From Kiritimatiellia bacterium (GTDB lineage: Bacteria; Verrucomicrobiota; Kiritimatiellia; RFP12; DVOR01): a stretch of 64,000 bases of DNA. Where the stretch lies: contig JAFXKZ010000002.1 of assembly GCA_017531445.1 (NCBI GenBank), positions 575,286-639,285 of the forward strand. The letters run 5' to 3'. Shown here one piece after another: positions 45,228 through 54,742 of the stretch. The notes under the pieces are model-generated. The model did not search any database and was not told the origin of the DNA. It saw nothing but the letters and a program-made list of their open reading frames with translations. Made by a program: the position numbers and the translations under genes. Within the stretch, counting starts at the first letter, position 1. Each line of letters starts with the position of its first letter.

Positions 45228-48200
45228 ACTCCGCTTTCTTACCCATCCGTTTTTCTGGGGAGGGCTTGCCCTGCTCACCTTCCTGTTTCTGAAAACCCCA
45301 TGGGTTTATCCCGGAGAAGCGGCCGAACTGATGGCACATCTCACCGGTTCATGGTCTGCGTCTGCAGCATTTGTCACCGCACATCCGCTGGTCTCACTTC
45401 TCTTTGGAGCTCTGGGTGCGCTCGTTTCGCCGACAATCGCAGTGCCTCTCTGCAACACACTTTCAGCAATTGCCGGCGCACTTTGCGTGGTATTGCTCTG
45501 TCAAATCGTCAAGCATTGCATTGTTTACTTTGTCAATGAGCCGCGTACCCAGCCCTATTGTGCACGAGCTATCCGTGGAGCTCTGCCAATCACCGCACTT
45601 ACAGCGATCCTTTCCGTTGACTTCTTACGTGCTGCAACACACTTCCAATGGGAGACATTCGATTTATTCTTCGCGCTGAATGCCGTATTCCTCCTCTTGT
45701 TTACCGCACGTACAGGGTCGAAAAACATCCTTGCTCTCAGTGCCTTTGTATGGGGATTACTCAGTCTTGAGAGCACAACATTCTTGCTGTGTTCGCCGTT
45801 TTTCGTTCTTGCTTTACTTCTGGTCTACTGCAATGAACAGGAATGTATTCACGCAAAACCTCTGTTCACACATCTGCTTCTGCCCCTTATTTTCGGGACA
45901 CTGCTTACGTTTTTGCTCATCATTGCGCAATGGTCTGCACTGGAACCTGACACCGCGCTCCGTGCTATTCTCTCGCAAATTGCACACCGTCATCTTGCCT
46001 CGGCAGTCACGTGTCTTAACGGACCTTGGATTCTTGTACTGCTTACAGGCATCCTTCCGGGGATACTCACCCTGCTGACTTTGCGCGAGACCGGGCGGAA
46101 CCATCGTTCAAAAACCCTCCTTTTCACCTATACAACAACGCTGGTTTTTGCGGCATTAGCCATCCTCCCCCAACCGCTTGCCACGTGCAACCTCCTCAGC
46201 CACTGGGGCAGTTCACCTGTGTTATTCGCGGCACTCACAGCGTTTGCCTTTGGCGGATTGACCGCGATCAGCATCTTTTTCATCGCGGTAAAACAGCCGC
46301 CGGAAGCAACTGAAGAGCGCGTATTTACGCGCACATTTGCGCGCTTTTTAGGGCTTCTTTCGCGCCTTACGCTTCCGCTTCTGCTCCTGATTTCCGGCGT
46401 AACGCTTACACTGAGCGCACGCATGGACGAACACGCTTTCGCAACGCTTCCACGGGAATACTGCGATACGATCCTCGAAGCTGCCGATAAAAACGAAACA
46501 TGGTTGCTTTCCGATGGCGTTGCAGACATCTACCTTTCTTTACGGATTGCGCAACGCAACCTGCCGGTAACGCTCTTTTCTCTCGCGCAAGATAAACACC
46601 CGAATGCGCTCAAACAATTGCAGCATCGCCTTGAAGTTTCGCCTTATTTCTCAAGCAATCCGGCCTTACAGGAGATGCTGACGCGTTCTTTGGATGTGGG
46701 GATGGTGCCATTCATTCAAGACTGGCTCCGGAACGATGCTGCGGCCAACCAGCACTTTGTCACACTCGGTCTGCCCGACCTTTGGTATACAGGCAATCGT
46801 CTCCCTCTGCCGCAAACATTGTGGTATCGCGGTGCCAATACTCGCCAAGAACAGCATGAACAGTTGCCGAATCCCGGCGACATCGCGCTTGAAGCCGCCA
46901 ATCCGGAACTCCCGGACTCCCTGCCAGCATCGCTCAAAACCTTTGTTGAATATGTCCATCGTCAGCGCGGTTTTATCGCCAACAACGTTGCGTTTTATCT
47001 TGCAGATGCAGGAAAACTTGAAGCGGCCTATGCGCTGTTTGATCGCGTTTACACGCATGACAAAAGCAATGTTTCGGCACTTTTCAATTTATTTGAGCTG
47101 ATCAACGGCGGACTTCACCCGGAGAATCGCGCATGGTGCGAACAGGAAGTTGAGCAACTCATCCGCAAAATGCGCGGTCAACGCTACCGCTTGTGGGCGT
47201 TGGCGCGCACCTATGGCTACATCCGTTCTCCGCAACTCATCAGTATGCTTGCAGGCTCTTGGGCGATGTCCGGGCAGACGGGTGCTGCGCTCAGTGGTCT
47301 GGACTTGGCATTGGCAATGCTCGATGACGGGCAGAAGGTCGCACTTAACAAAGCCATCGCCGACCTCTGCATGAGCGACCCCTCCCGCCGGAAGGAGGCC
47401 ATCACCCGTTACCAAGCCCTGTTGCGTGACGCATCCGATTCTCAAAAGAGCCTTGCCTACATCAAAGAATTGGTGCGGATGCACATCCTTGAAAACGACC
47501 TTGAAGCGGCCAAACGGCTTCTGGAGCAAATGGATGCTACCGGTGACAATCCCGATTTGGCCTATGAGCGTGCATTGTGGCTCTCTTCGGCAGGACAGAC
47601 CGAAAATGCCCGTGCCGCACTCCAAAAAGCTTTGGACCACCGTCCACGGCATTTGGAGGCTCTTTCGCTCCTGGCCACACTTCAATTACAGGCAAAAGAG
47701 CTCGATCTGCTTGCCTCTGCCACCCTTCCAAAACTGAAAACCGCCGCCGGAACCGAGGATAACTACTTCGTACAAATTATTCTTGCTCAGCTCGCCGAGC
47801 AGAAGAACCAACTGGAAAAAGCACGTGCAGCCTACCTCCGTGCGCTCGCACTGAAGCCCGAAGTACACGCTTTGCGCTCCACGATTCTGACATTGGATAT
47901 CCGCCTCAATGACAAATCCAGTGCGGAACGTCACGCAAAGCAATTCCTCTATCAGGATCGCGCTCACCCCCTCGCCAATTACATTATGGGGTCACTCGCG
48001 CTTGGGAACGGCGATGCCAAACGTGCCCTTTCCTATCTCTCTGTGGCGACCGATGCTTCCGTAAGGCCGCCGCTTCCCGAAGCTTTCAACGACCTTGCCG
48101 AAGCGCATCGTCAGCTGGGAGACTGGTCTGCTGCACTTGCGGCAGCGCAGCATTCCTGTGCCCTTTCGCCCCATTTAGCGATTGCACGTGAGACAGCGGC

Positions 48201-48459
48201 GGCGGCATTGTTGGAGCTCGGACGCTACAAAGAAGCACACGCCTACCTTGATGAAGCGTTCACGATTGAACAGCGCGCAGCAGGTGACCGTGCCCCGGAT
48301 CCACGTCTTTACATCACCCGCGCCCGGCTTCATCTGAAGGAACAGCATCCCGATTTGGCGCGTGTCGCACTCGCAGAAGCCAAAAAACAGTATGATGCTT
48401 TAGACGCGACAGCACGTAAAGAATTTGATAAACTGGCAGACGAAGTCCGCCTGCATTGA
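45220..48459 (+). CDS. Large polytopic membrane protein with C-terminal TPR domain
   Basis: A 1079-aa protein. Residues 1 to about 410 contain around ten hydrophobic helices; WVYPGEAAELMAHL just after the first helix resembles the DUF2723 / mannosyltransferase-like membrane family. A mixed segment (about 410-610) is followed by TPR repeats to the C-terminus, such as NNVAFYLADAGKLEAAYALF, ARAAYLRALALKPEVHAL and PEAFNDLAEAHRQLGDWSAA. It may assist export or glycosylation of surface proteins; no catalytic residues can be assigned. The ATG at 45220 lies inside the end of the GspG-like gene and has a GGAG ribosome site. Confidence 0.75.
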   Translation: MNKLRFLTHPFFWGGLALLTFLFLKTPWVYPGEAAELMAHLTGSWSASAAFVTAHPLVSLLFGALGALVSPTIAVPLCNTLSAIAGALCVVLLCQIVKHCIVYFVNEPRTQPYCARAIRGALPITALTAILSVDFLRAATHFQWETFDLFFALNAVFLLLFTARTGSKNILALSAFVWGLLSLESTTFLLCSPFFVLALLLVYCNEQECIHAKPLFTHLLLPLIFGTLLTFLLIIAQWSALEPDTALRAILSQIAHRHLASAVTCLNGPWILVLLTGILPGILTLLTLRETGRNHRSKTLLFTYTTTLVFAALAILPQPLATCNLLSHWGSSPVLFAALTAFAFGGLTAISIFFIAVKQPPEATEERVFTRTFARFLGLLSRLTLPLLLLISGVTLTLSARMDEHAFATLPREYCDTILEAADKNETWLLSDGVADIYLSLRIAQRNLPVTLFSLAQDKHPNALKQLQHRLEVSPYFSSNPALQEMLTRSLDVGMVPFIQDWLRNDAAANQHFVTLGLPDLWYTGNRLPLPQTLWYRGANTRQEQHEQLPNPGDIALEAANPELPDSLPASLKTFVEYVHRQRGFIANNVAFYLADAGKLEAAYALFDRVYTHDKSNVSALFNLFELINGGLHPENRAWCEQEVEQLIRKMRGQRYRLWALARTYGYIRSPQLISMLAGSWAMSGQTGAALSGLDLALAMLDDGQKVALNKAIADLCMSDPSRRKEAITRYQALLRDASDSQKSLAYIKELVRMHILENDLEAAKRLLEQMDATGDNPDLAYERALWLSSAGQTENARAALQKALDHRPRHLEALSLLATLQLQAKELDLLASATLPKLKTAAGTEDNYFVQIILAQLAEQKNQLEKARAAYLRALALKPEVHALRSTILTLDIRLNDKSSAERHAKQFLYQDRAHPLANYIMGSLALGNGDAKRALSYLSVATDASVRPPLPEAFNDLAEAHRQLGDWSAALAAAQHSCALSPHLAIARETAAAALLELGRYKEAHAYLDEAFTIEQRAAGDRAPDPRLYITRARLHLKEQHPDLARVALAEAKKQYDALDATARKEFDKLADEVRLH

Positions 48460-48485
48460 TTCATTTCGTTTGAAGGGAGCCTATT

Positions 48486-49817
48486 ATGCCACGCTATGAT
48501 AATCGAAACGCCCTTATCCTTGGTGCCGGACGCAGTGGACTGGCCGCGGCACGTTTATTGTTGGAACGCGGCGGACGCGTGGCGGTCGTTGACGAAACCT
48601 GGCCGGGAAACACACTTCCGGAATTCTCAACCGAAGGCATCAGCTGTCTGACTTCCGACCGAGATCATCTGCCTGACGGGGCCTACGATCTGGTCATCAT
48701 CTCGCCCTCGTTCGCGCTGAATCACCCATGGGTGCAAACAGCAAAGCGCAGAGGCTTGGCAATGATTTCCGAGCTTGAGCTTGCAGCCAACTATTGGCAA
48801 GGAGAAGCGATTGCCGTCACCGGAAGTAAAGGGAAAAGCTCTGTTATCAAATGTCTGGCCGATACGCTCGTGCTTGCGGGCATTCCGGCCGTTACTGCCG
48901 GCAATTACGGTATTCCGCTCAGCACCCGAGTGCTGGAATGTCCCGACTACGGTAAAGGCGTTATCGCAGTGACAGAGATTTCCTCGTTCCAATTGGAGCA
49001 TACGCGCACCTTTTCCCCGATTCTTGCGGCAATCCTGAATATTCAAGCCGACCATCTGGACCGTCACGAGACGATGGAGGCGTATTCCACGCTCAAACAC
49101 AAGATTTTTCAAGCGCAAGTTGCCGGAAAGGCAACCGCATTCCTGCCCAAAGAGATTTCCATTCTCGGCGTTCCGCAAGGTGTGCCGGTGGAAACATTCG
49201 GGGTCAAACCCTGGGATACATGGCGATTTCACAATGGTGCCATTCTCCACGGAGAGACAACCATCCCGGTGGAAGGCGTCTTCAACAATAAAGTGTTGGG
49301 ACCGGCCGCCGCGCTTATTGCCGCGATGCTCATGCACCTGAATGTCGCGCCGGAAATCATCGCCCGGGGATTTGCGCAATTTGTTCCGCTTCCGCATCGG
49401 ATGCAACGCCTCGGCACGTTGAATGGCGTCACGCTCATCGATGATTCCAAGGCCACCTCGCTTTCTGCAACACAAGCGGCCTTGAAAATCACCCGGAACA
49501 ATGTGCATCTGATTGCCGGAGGGCAACTGAAAGAAGAGGATTTGGACTTTTTGGATTTGGAGCTTTCCTCGGCTGTCAAACGGGCTTATCTTATCGGTGA
49601 AGCCGCTCCCCGGCTTTTCGAGGCATGGGAAGACCTCTGTGATTGCGAAATTTGCGGGAAGATGGAAACTGCCGTTGCCCACGCACTCGCCAATGCCCAA
49701 GCCGGCGACACCCTGCTGCTCTCGCCGGGATGTGCCAGTTTCGACCAATATTCCGGAATGGCCAAACGTGGCGAACATTTCAAACAATGCATTGAGGCGC
49801 ACGGCGCAATCGTCTGA
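48486..49817 (+). CDS. murD: UDP-N-acetylmuramoyl-L-alanine--D-glutamate ligase
   Basis: Adds D-Glu to UDP-MurNAc-L-Ala in peptidoglycan synthesis. At 443 aa it shows NALILGAGRSGLAAARLL, the ATP loop AVTGSKGKSSVIKCLADTL (the typical TGTNGKTT in a variant form), NIQADHLDRHETMEAYSTLKHKIF and LIDDSKATSLSATQAAL. The C-terminal LLSPGCASFDQYSGMAKRGEHF is diagnostic of MurD. A GAAGGGAG ribosome site precedes the ATG. Other mur genes are not nearby. Confidence 0.94.
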   Translation: MPRYDNRNALILGAGRSGLAAARLLLERGGRVAVVDETWPGNTLPEFSTEGISCLTSDRDHLPDGAYDLVIISPSFALNHPWVQTAKRRGLAMISELELAANYWQGEAIAVTGSKGKSSVIKCLADTLVLAGIPAVTAGNYGIPLSTRVLECPDYGKGVIAVTEISSFQLEHTRTFSPILAAILNIQADHLDRHETMEAYSTLKHKIFQAQVAGKATAFLPKEISILGVPQGVPVETFGVKPWDTWRFHNGAILHGETTIPVEGVFNNKVLGPAAALIAAMLMHLNVAPEIIARGFAQFVPLPHRMQRLGTLNGVTLIDDSKATSLSATQAALKITRNNVHLIAGGQLKEEDLDFLDLELSSAVKRAYLIGEAAPRLFEAWEDLCDCEICGKMETAVAHALANAQAGDTLLLSPGCASFDQYSGMAKRGEHFKQCIEAHGAIV

Positions 49818-49848
49818 TTCACGTTGCTAACGCCGCGCTTTTCTTCTC

Positions 49849-49883
49849 ACAGCTGCGCTGCAAAGCGCGGCTGTATTGTTTTT
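49849..49883 (+). terminator. Terminator of murD
   Basis: ACAGC-TG-CGCT pairs with AGCG-CG-GCTGT around a GCAA loop (49849-49874) and is followed by ATTGTTTTT. It lies 32 bp after the murD stop. Confidence 0.8.
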
Positions 49884-50045
49884 CATTGCTTACGACCATC
49901 TGCTCTTCATACGCGGATATCCCGCTGTTTTTTCAGTGCTTTCCGCTTCATCGTGGCACAGAAACAGCCTGCTTTTCTTCACCCATTGCCCCACCCCAAT
50001 CAATTACCATTTGAGATCGGCCTCCTACTGCTGCAACATCCGTAA

Positions 50046-50131
50046 ACAACATGGGCGATATCCACCCGCAACATCGCCCATCTGCAACGTCAATCCCGCC
50101 CATACTTCGGTTGCAACATGGGCGGGATTAA
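50046..50131. repeat. 22-bp-period palindromic array D (four units)
   Basis: Unit centres are at 50055, 50077, 50099 and 50122 (spacing 22, 22, 23). The cores are TGGGCGA, TCGCCCA, CCGCCCA and TGGGCGG, flanked by CAACA, GCAACA, TCAATC and GCAACA on the left. It lies between the convergent genes murD and queD. The rest of this 425-bp gap holds the murD terminator and small hairpins near 50171-50221. Confidence 0.82.
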
Positions 50132-50243
50132 ACGGCGGTGCCGGCACGGCACGTTTTCGCCCCTGCCCTTCTGTCTTCAAAAGACAGTGAAGCAGGTATC
50201 ACCCCAACGGCAACACCTGCTTACAACGCGTTCGCAACAACAA

Positions 50244-50669
50244 TCAATCCATCCGATACGTCGCACACGATTCCGGCGTTTCACTAATGGAAACCGCTAC
50301 AACCGGCAATCCGCGTTTGCGCAATTTTTCAAAGAAATGCTGTGCCAAATTTTCACTGGTCGAACGGTAGGTCAACGCATACGTGCGCAATCCATGTTTC
50401 TGCAACGTGGCAGCAATATCCGTCTCGACAGCACTTGTGACATCATAGAGAAACGCATGATCGCAACAGGCAACCACTTCTTCCTGAAGGACGTGCTTCA
50501 ATTCTTTGAAATCCATCACCATATCTTTCGGCTGCCCATCCAAAGGTGGCGTATTGCCCAATTCCACCACTACTTTATAGGTGTGTCCATGCAGATTTTT
50601 GCATTGACCGCCATGTCCGGTTAAAAGGTGGGCGGCATCAAACGAAACGGTTTTGGTGACAATCAGCAT
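50244..50669 (-). CDS. queD: 6-carboxytetrahydropterin synthase (QueD/PTPS family)
   Basis: A 141-aa enzyme of the 6-pyruvoyltetrahydropterin synthase family that makes 6-carboxytetrahydropterin, the queuosine and 7-deazaguanine precursor. The zinc and catalytic motif CKNLHGHTYKVVV has the Cys and the His pair, and the first His lies in FDAAHLL. The Glu in ISETPESCATY binds the pterin. The ATG at 50669 has a GAGAGGAG ribosome site. Other que genes are not nearby. Confidence 0.9.
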   Translation of the reverse strand: MLIVTKTVSFDAAHLLTGHGGQCKNLHGHTYKVVVELGNTPPLDGQPKDMVMDFKELKHVLQEEVVACCDHAFLYDVTSAVETDIAATLQKHGLRTYALTYRSTSENLAQHFFEKLRKRGLPVVAVSISETPESCATYRMD

Positions 50670-50705
50670 ATTCAACTCCTCTCTCCGCACGAAAGCGTGT
50701 GCATT

Positions 50706-52034
50706 TCATCGCGTTTTATCATCCGGCATTCTCGGTTTTGCGCCATGGACGGATTTCCAAAAGGGCTTTTTCTTTTCCCCTTTTGAATGCTTTTTCTTCT
50801 CCGGAAACGCAGGCTTTCCACTTTTTGAAGGCGCATTCCGGGTTTGGTTTTGCTTGGGAGGCCGCCGCGCTGCTGCGCCCATCGCCGTGCGCGCCGCTTC
50901 AGAATGCAGGGGTTGCTGCACGTCTTGCGGAATGCTTCTTCCAATAAATCGCTCGATTTGCCGCAGGGCCTCACGATCATGTGCACAGACAAGGCTCACG
51001 CTCTGGCCTTCTGCTCCGGCACGGGCCGTTCGGCCAATCCGGTGCACATACGTCTCGGGTTCATCGGGCAAATCATAATTGATCACATGGGTGACCTCCT
51101 CCACATCAATGCCGCGTGCGGCAATATCCGTGGCCACCAGCACCTGGATTTTACCCGACTTGAAGCCCTCCAATGCACGAAGACGTGCATTCTGGCTCTT
51201 GTCGCCATGCAATGATGCAGAAGGGAATCCGTCGCGCGTCAAAAGTTTGCTCAGCCGATCGGCATTGTGTTTCATCCTGGGGAAGACGATGACACGGAAG
51301 CATTTGGGATCGTCAAGCACCCATTTCAGCAGCGCATACTTGTTCTCTTTGTCCACAAAAAGCACGCGTTGAGCGATGCGTTCAGCGGCAGGCATTCCGG
51401 GATCAATGCGGATTTCAACCGGCGTCGTGCGGATGAATTGTCCTGCCAAATCGGTGATTTCCGGTGTCAGCGTGGCCGAGAAAAAGAGCGACTGACGCCG
51501 TTTGGGCAGTTTTTGCAAAACCTTGCGGATATCCGGTAAAAAGCCCATGTCCAGCATTCTGTCGGCCTCGTCCAAAACCACTGCCTGCACCTGATCCAGA
51601 AAGAGTGCCTGTTGCGCACAAAGATCCAACAACCGTCCCGGCGTTGCCACCAGCACCGAAACGCCTTTTTGCAAGCGTTCAATCTGCGGACGGATATTGA
51701 CACCACCGAATACGGTCATGCAGGGTTGGTGCAAATACTTGGCATACCCCTCAAGATTGTCTCCGATTTGAGCGGCAAGTTCACGCGTAGGAGCCAAAAT
51801 CAGGATATAGGGGCGCGAAGGGCGCAACGGGCGGCGAGCCGCTTCCTGCCGATGCAGCAAAGGCAAACAGAAGGCAGCTGTTTTTCCTGTCCCCGTCTGG
51901 GCACACCCAAAGACATCTTTCCCTTCAAGGATGGGCGCAATCGCTTGCTTCTGAATGGGCGTAGGCTCTGTATAGCCCATCTCATGAATGGCGCGTTGCA
52001 GCTTTGGATTCAGCAAAGTAAAGACCGGATTCAT
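50706..52034 (-). CDS. DEAD-box RNA helicase, RhlE-like
   Basis: A 442-aa ATP-dependent RNA helicase. The full motif set is present: TPIQKQAIAPILEGKDVFG, AQTGTGKTAAF, PTRELAAQI, VATPGRLLDL, VLDEADRMLDMGF, SATL, TDIAARGIDV and YVHRIGRTARAG. The short basic tail (KSGKPAFPEKKKHSKGEKKK) suits RhlE-type enzymes involved in ribosome assembly or RNA decay. It overlaps the upstream helicase gene by 4 bp (ATGA). Confidence 0.93.
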   Translation of the reverse strand: MNPVFTLLNPKLQRAIHEMGYTEPTPIQKQAIAPILEGKDVFGCAQTGTGKTAAFCLPLLHRQEAARRPLRPSRPYILILAPTRELAAQIGDNLEGYAKYLHQPCMTVFGGVNIRPQIERLQKGVSVLVATPGRLLDLCAQQALFLDQVQAVVLDEADRMLDMGFLPDIRKVLQKLPKRRQSLFFSATLTPEITDLAGQFIRTTPVEIRIDPGMPAAERIAQRVLFVDKENKYALLKWVLDDPKCFRVIVFPRMKHNADRLSKLLTRDGFPSASLHGDKSQNARLRALEGFKSGKIQVLVATDIAARGIDVEEVTHVINYDLPDEPETYVHRIGRTARAGAEGQSVSLVCAHDREALRQIERFIGRSIPQDVQQPLHSEAARTAMGAAARRPPKQNQTRNAPSKSGKPAFPEKKKHSKGEKKKPFWKSVHGAKPRMPDDKTR

Positions 52035-53791
52035 TCTGTTTTACCTTTTTTGCGTGACGGTTTGCTGTCAGACGCTCCGGATTTACGCGGCGGCTTCCCG
52101 TTGCGCCGCTTGGTCACAAAGGGCTTTTTACCTTTTGAGAAAGGTTTATGAGCCGTCTTTCCACCTTTGCGTCCGTGCAAGTCTTCCGACGGATCGACAA
52201 ACTTCGGCTCAAGCGGACGACCGTCAAACTCCGCCCCGCTCAACGCCGAGAGCACCCGGCGTCCATATTCGGCGCGCACATCAAAAAACGCAAACTCACG
52301 CTTAATATCAATCGCTCCGATATCCGTAGCTTTAATACCGGCGCGTTCACACGTCAGGCGCACGACCGCACCTTCTTTCAAACGATCCAGCCTTCCCACG
52401 CGAATCATGATGCGCTGACGCTCTCCGAAGGCCGCCTCACGCGCTTCGCGGGAAAGGTTCGTCGCAGGATTAAGATCCCCGGCATCCTCGTAGGCCTCCA
52501 TCAATCCCGAAAGACGGAGTTGCAAGACGCGCGCGAGCACAGCCTCGGGGGAAAGGCCTGAAATCAAAGGTGTCACCGCCGGAAGCAGCGTTTGAATGGC
52601 AGGATTGATCTCCGTAACCTGATGTACCTGTTCAGCCAACCAGAATACGTGTTTCTGGCGCACTTCATCGGCAGTGGGAATCGATCGTTGTTCAAAGCGC
52701 ATACCGCAGATACGCTCAATCAACCGTAAACGCGCTTTTTCACGGGGGGTCACCAGCGCAATTGAGACACCACTCTTCCCGGCACGTGCCGTACGTCCGC
52801 TGCGATGTGTATAGACAGCCGGGTCGTCAGGAAGGTGATAGTGAATCACGTGCGTGATATCTTCCACATCCAATCCGCGCGCGGCAACATCTGTTGCTAC
52901 GAGGATGCGTACGGCTTTTTCGCGGAACTTCCGCATCACAGCATCGCGTTGCGCCTGCGACAAATCCCCGTGAAGAGCCTCGGCATACACCCCATCGTGC
53001 ATCAAACTCTCACTCAACTTCTGCGTATCTACGCGCGTCCGACAGAAGACCAAACCATACATTTCCGGAACAAAATCAATGACGCGGCGCAATGCACTGT
53101 AACGATTGTGTTCCGCCACCGCATAGGCGTGGTGAACGATATTTGCCTGCGTTTCGTTACGCGTCCCCACCGTTATTTCAAGCGGATCGCTGATGTAGGT
53201 CTGCGCAATGCGCTCGACCTCCGGCGGCATCGTCGCCGAAAACAGCCACATGGACGCCGCTTCCGGCGTCGCCTCCAAGATGAACGTCAGTTCGTCCCTG
53301 AAGCCGAGATTCAGCATTTCATCCGCCTCGTCCAAGACGCAAATCCGGACAGCATCCAGAGAAATCGCCTCGCGGCGAATAAGGTCGCACAGGCGTCCGG
53401 GCGTTGCGACAACCACCTGTGCACCGCGTTGCAACCTCAACATCTGCTGGCCAATCGGCGCACCGCCATAGCACGCCACCACTTTAATCTCCGGCAAATG
53501 CTTCGCAAAACGCGCCAACTCCTCCCCGATTTGCAGACAAAGTTCACGCGTAGGCGCAAGAATCAGCGATTGCACCTGTGCCGCAGAAGCGCACGTATGT
53601 GCCAACAAAGGCAGACCATAAGCGCACGTTTTCCCGGTGCCGGTCGCAGCCAAAGCCACGCAGTCCGGAGGATTTTCCGGAAGCAATGCAGGGATTGCCT
53701 GCGCCTGAATCGGCATCGGTTCAGTAAACCCCAAACCGTCAACAGCTTGGAGCAGAGGAGCCGGAAGCCCTAAATCTGTAAACGTCTTCAT
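52031..53791 (-). CDS. DEAD-box RNA helicase, DeaD/CsdA-like with DbpA-type RNA-binding domain
   Basis: A 586-aa RNA helicase with AATGTGKTCAYGLPLL, PTRELCLQIG, VATPGRLCDL, VLDEADEMLNLGF, SATM, TDVAARGLDVED and HRSGRTARAG. After a helical linker, residues about 460-535 form a DbpA-like RNA-recognition domain (MIRVGRLDRLKEGAVVRL, then a KREFAFFDV strand). The tail is Lys/Arg-rich. DeaD-type proteins act in ribosome assembly and mRNA decay, especially in the cold. Two overlapping DEAD-box genes suggest coupled expression. Confidence 0.93.
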   Translation of the reverse strand: MKTFTDLGLPAPLLQAVDGLGFTEPMPIQAQAIPALLPENPPDCVALAATGTGKTCAYGLPLLAHTCASAAQVQSLILAPTRELCLQIGEELARFAKHLPEIKVVACYGGAPIGQQMLRLQRGAQVVVATPGRLCDLIRREAISLDAVRICVLDEADEMLNLGFRDELTFILEATPEAASMWLFSATMPPEVERIAQTYISDPLEITVGTRNETQANIVHHAYAVAEHNRYSALRRVIDFVPEMYGLVFCRTRVDTQKLSESLMHDGVYAEALHGDLSQAQRDAVMRKFREKAVRILVATDVAARGLDVEDITHVIHYHLPDDPAVYTHRSGRTARAGKSGVSIALVTPREKARLRLIERICGMRFEQRSIPTADEVRQKHVFWLAEQVHQVTEINPAIQTLLPAVTPLISGLSPEAVLARVLQLRLSGLMEAYEDAGDLNPATNLSREAREAAFGERQRIMIRVGRLDRLKEGAVVRLTCERAGIKATDIGAIDIKREFAFFDVRAEYGRRVLSALSGAEFDGRPLEPKFVDPSEDLHGRKGGKTAHKPFSKGKKPFVTKRRNGKPPRKSGASDSKPSRKKGKTE

Positions 53792-53803
53792 AAAAATTAC
53801 CCG

Positions 53804-54742
53804 TCAGTTCGGTTGATGCCCCAAGACCCTTTGGAAGTCTTCGGTCAAGGGAGCCTTCAAAAGTTTCGGTTCATTCGATAATGGATGCGTAAACGCAATC
53901 GTGTACGCATGAAGGAAGTGCCGCGGAAACGGCATCTGTTTCTGTTGACCTCCATAACGCCGATCCCCTAAAATCGGCAATCCTGCCAACGATAATTGTG
54001 CGCGGATTTGATGTGTTACTCCTGTAAAAATGCAGACATCCAACAGCGTACAAGGTAAAGCCCCCACTTTCACCGGATGCAACGGCCGATAAGACGTCAC
54101 CGCACGCATGGGACGTTTCACATCACGCCACACCGCAGCATCCACCATGCGGCCCGGACAACGCGGATTATGTGCCAGATAATGTTCCAGACGCATTGCT
54201 GTCGCAACCGAACCGCACACAAGCGCACGATAGTGCTTCTCCACTGTATGAGCCGCAAATTGTGCACGCATCTGCTCGTAGACCTGCTGCGTCTTTGCCA
54301 CCAGAACCATTCCGGAGGTATCACCGTCTATCCGATGCAACACGCCGCAAGTCAACGGCGATTCGCCCACGCCTTCCAAAGCGGGCCACCGCGCCAGGAG
54401 CGCATTACCCAGCGTATCTGTCTCCTCCGGACGGTTGGGCTGACAATCCAACGCCGCCGGTTTATTGACCGCAATCAATGCGTCATCCTCATACAACACG
54501 TCCAAAGCGATGGAAGGATTCGGCGCAAGTGCAGCGGCGATCGGCTCATACATCAATTGATACTTCGCCCCGCCGACAATGCGATCCCCTTTGGAGCAAC
54601 GCACACCATTCATCCGTAATGCCCCTTCATCCAGCCACTTTCGTAATTGACGTTTGGGCACATCAGGATAATACTTCGCCACCCACGCATCCACTCTGAG
54701 ATGCGCCTCATCCGGAAAAGACGTACGTTCAACAACCGGCAT
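53804..54742 (-). CDS. RluA-family rRNA/tRNA pseudouridine synthase
   Basis: A 312-aa enzyme that isomerises uridine in RNA. An N-terminal S4 RNA-binding domain (VPKRQLRKWLDEGALRMNG) precedes the catalytic domain with HRIDGDTSGMVLVAKT, where Asp in HRxD is the nucleophile. The ending TGVTHQIRAQLSLAGLPILGD is characteristic of RluA-type enzymes. The target position is unknown. Its start overlaps the AddA-like gene by 14 bp. Confidence 0.93.
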   Translation of the reverse strand: MPVVERTSFPDEAHLRVDAWVAKYYPDVPKRQLRKWLDEGALRMNGVRCSKGDRIVGGAKYQLMYEPIAAALAPNPSIALDVLYEDDALIAVNKPAALDCQPNRPEETDTLGNALLARWPALEGVGESPLTCGVLHRIDGDTSGMVLVAKTQQVYEQMRAQFAAHTVEKHYRALVCGSVATAMRLEHYLAHNPRCPGRMVDAAVWRDVKRPMRAVTSYRPLHPVKVGALPCTLLDVCIFTGVTHQIRAQLSLAGLPILGDRRYGGQQKQMPFPRHFLHAYTIAFTHPLSNEPKLLKAPLTEDFQRVLGHQPN

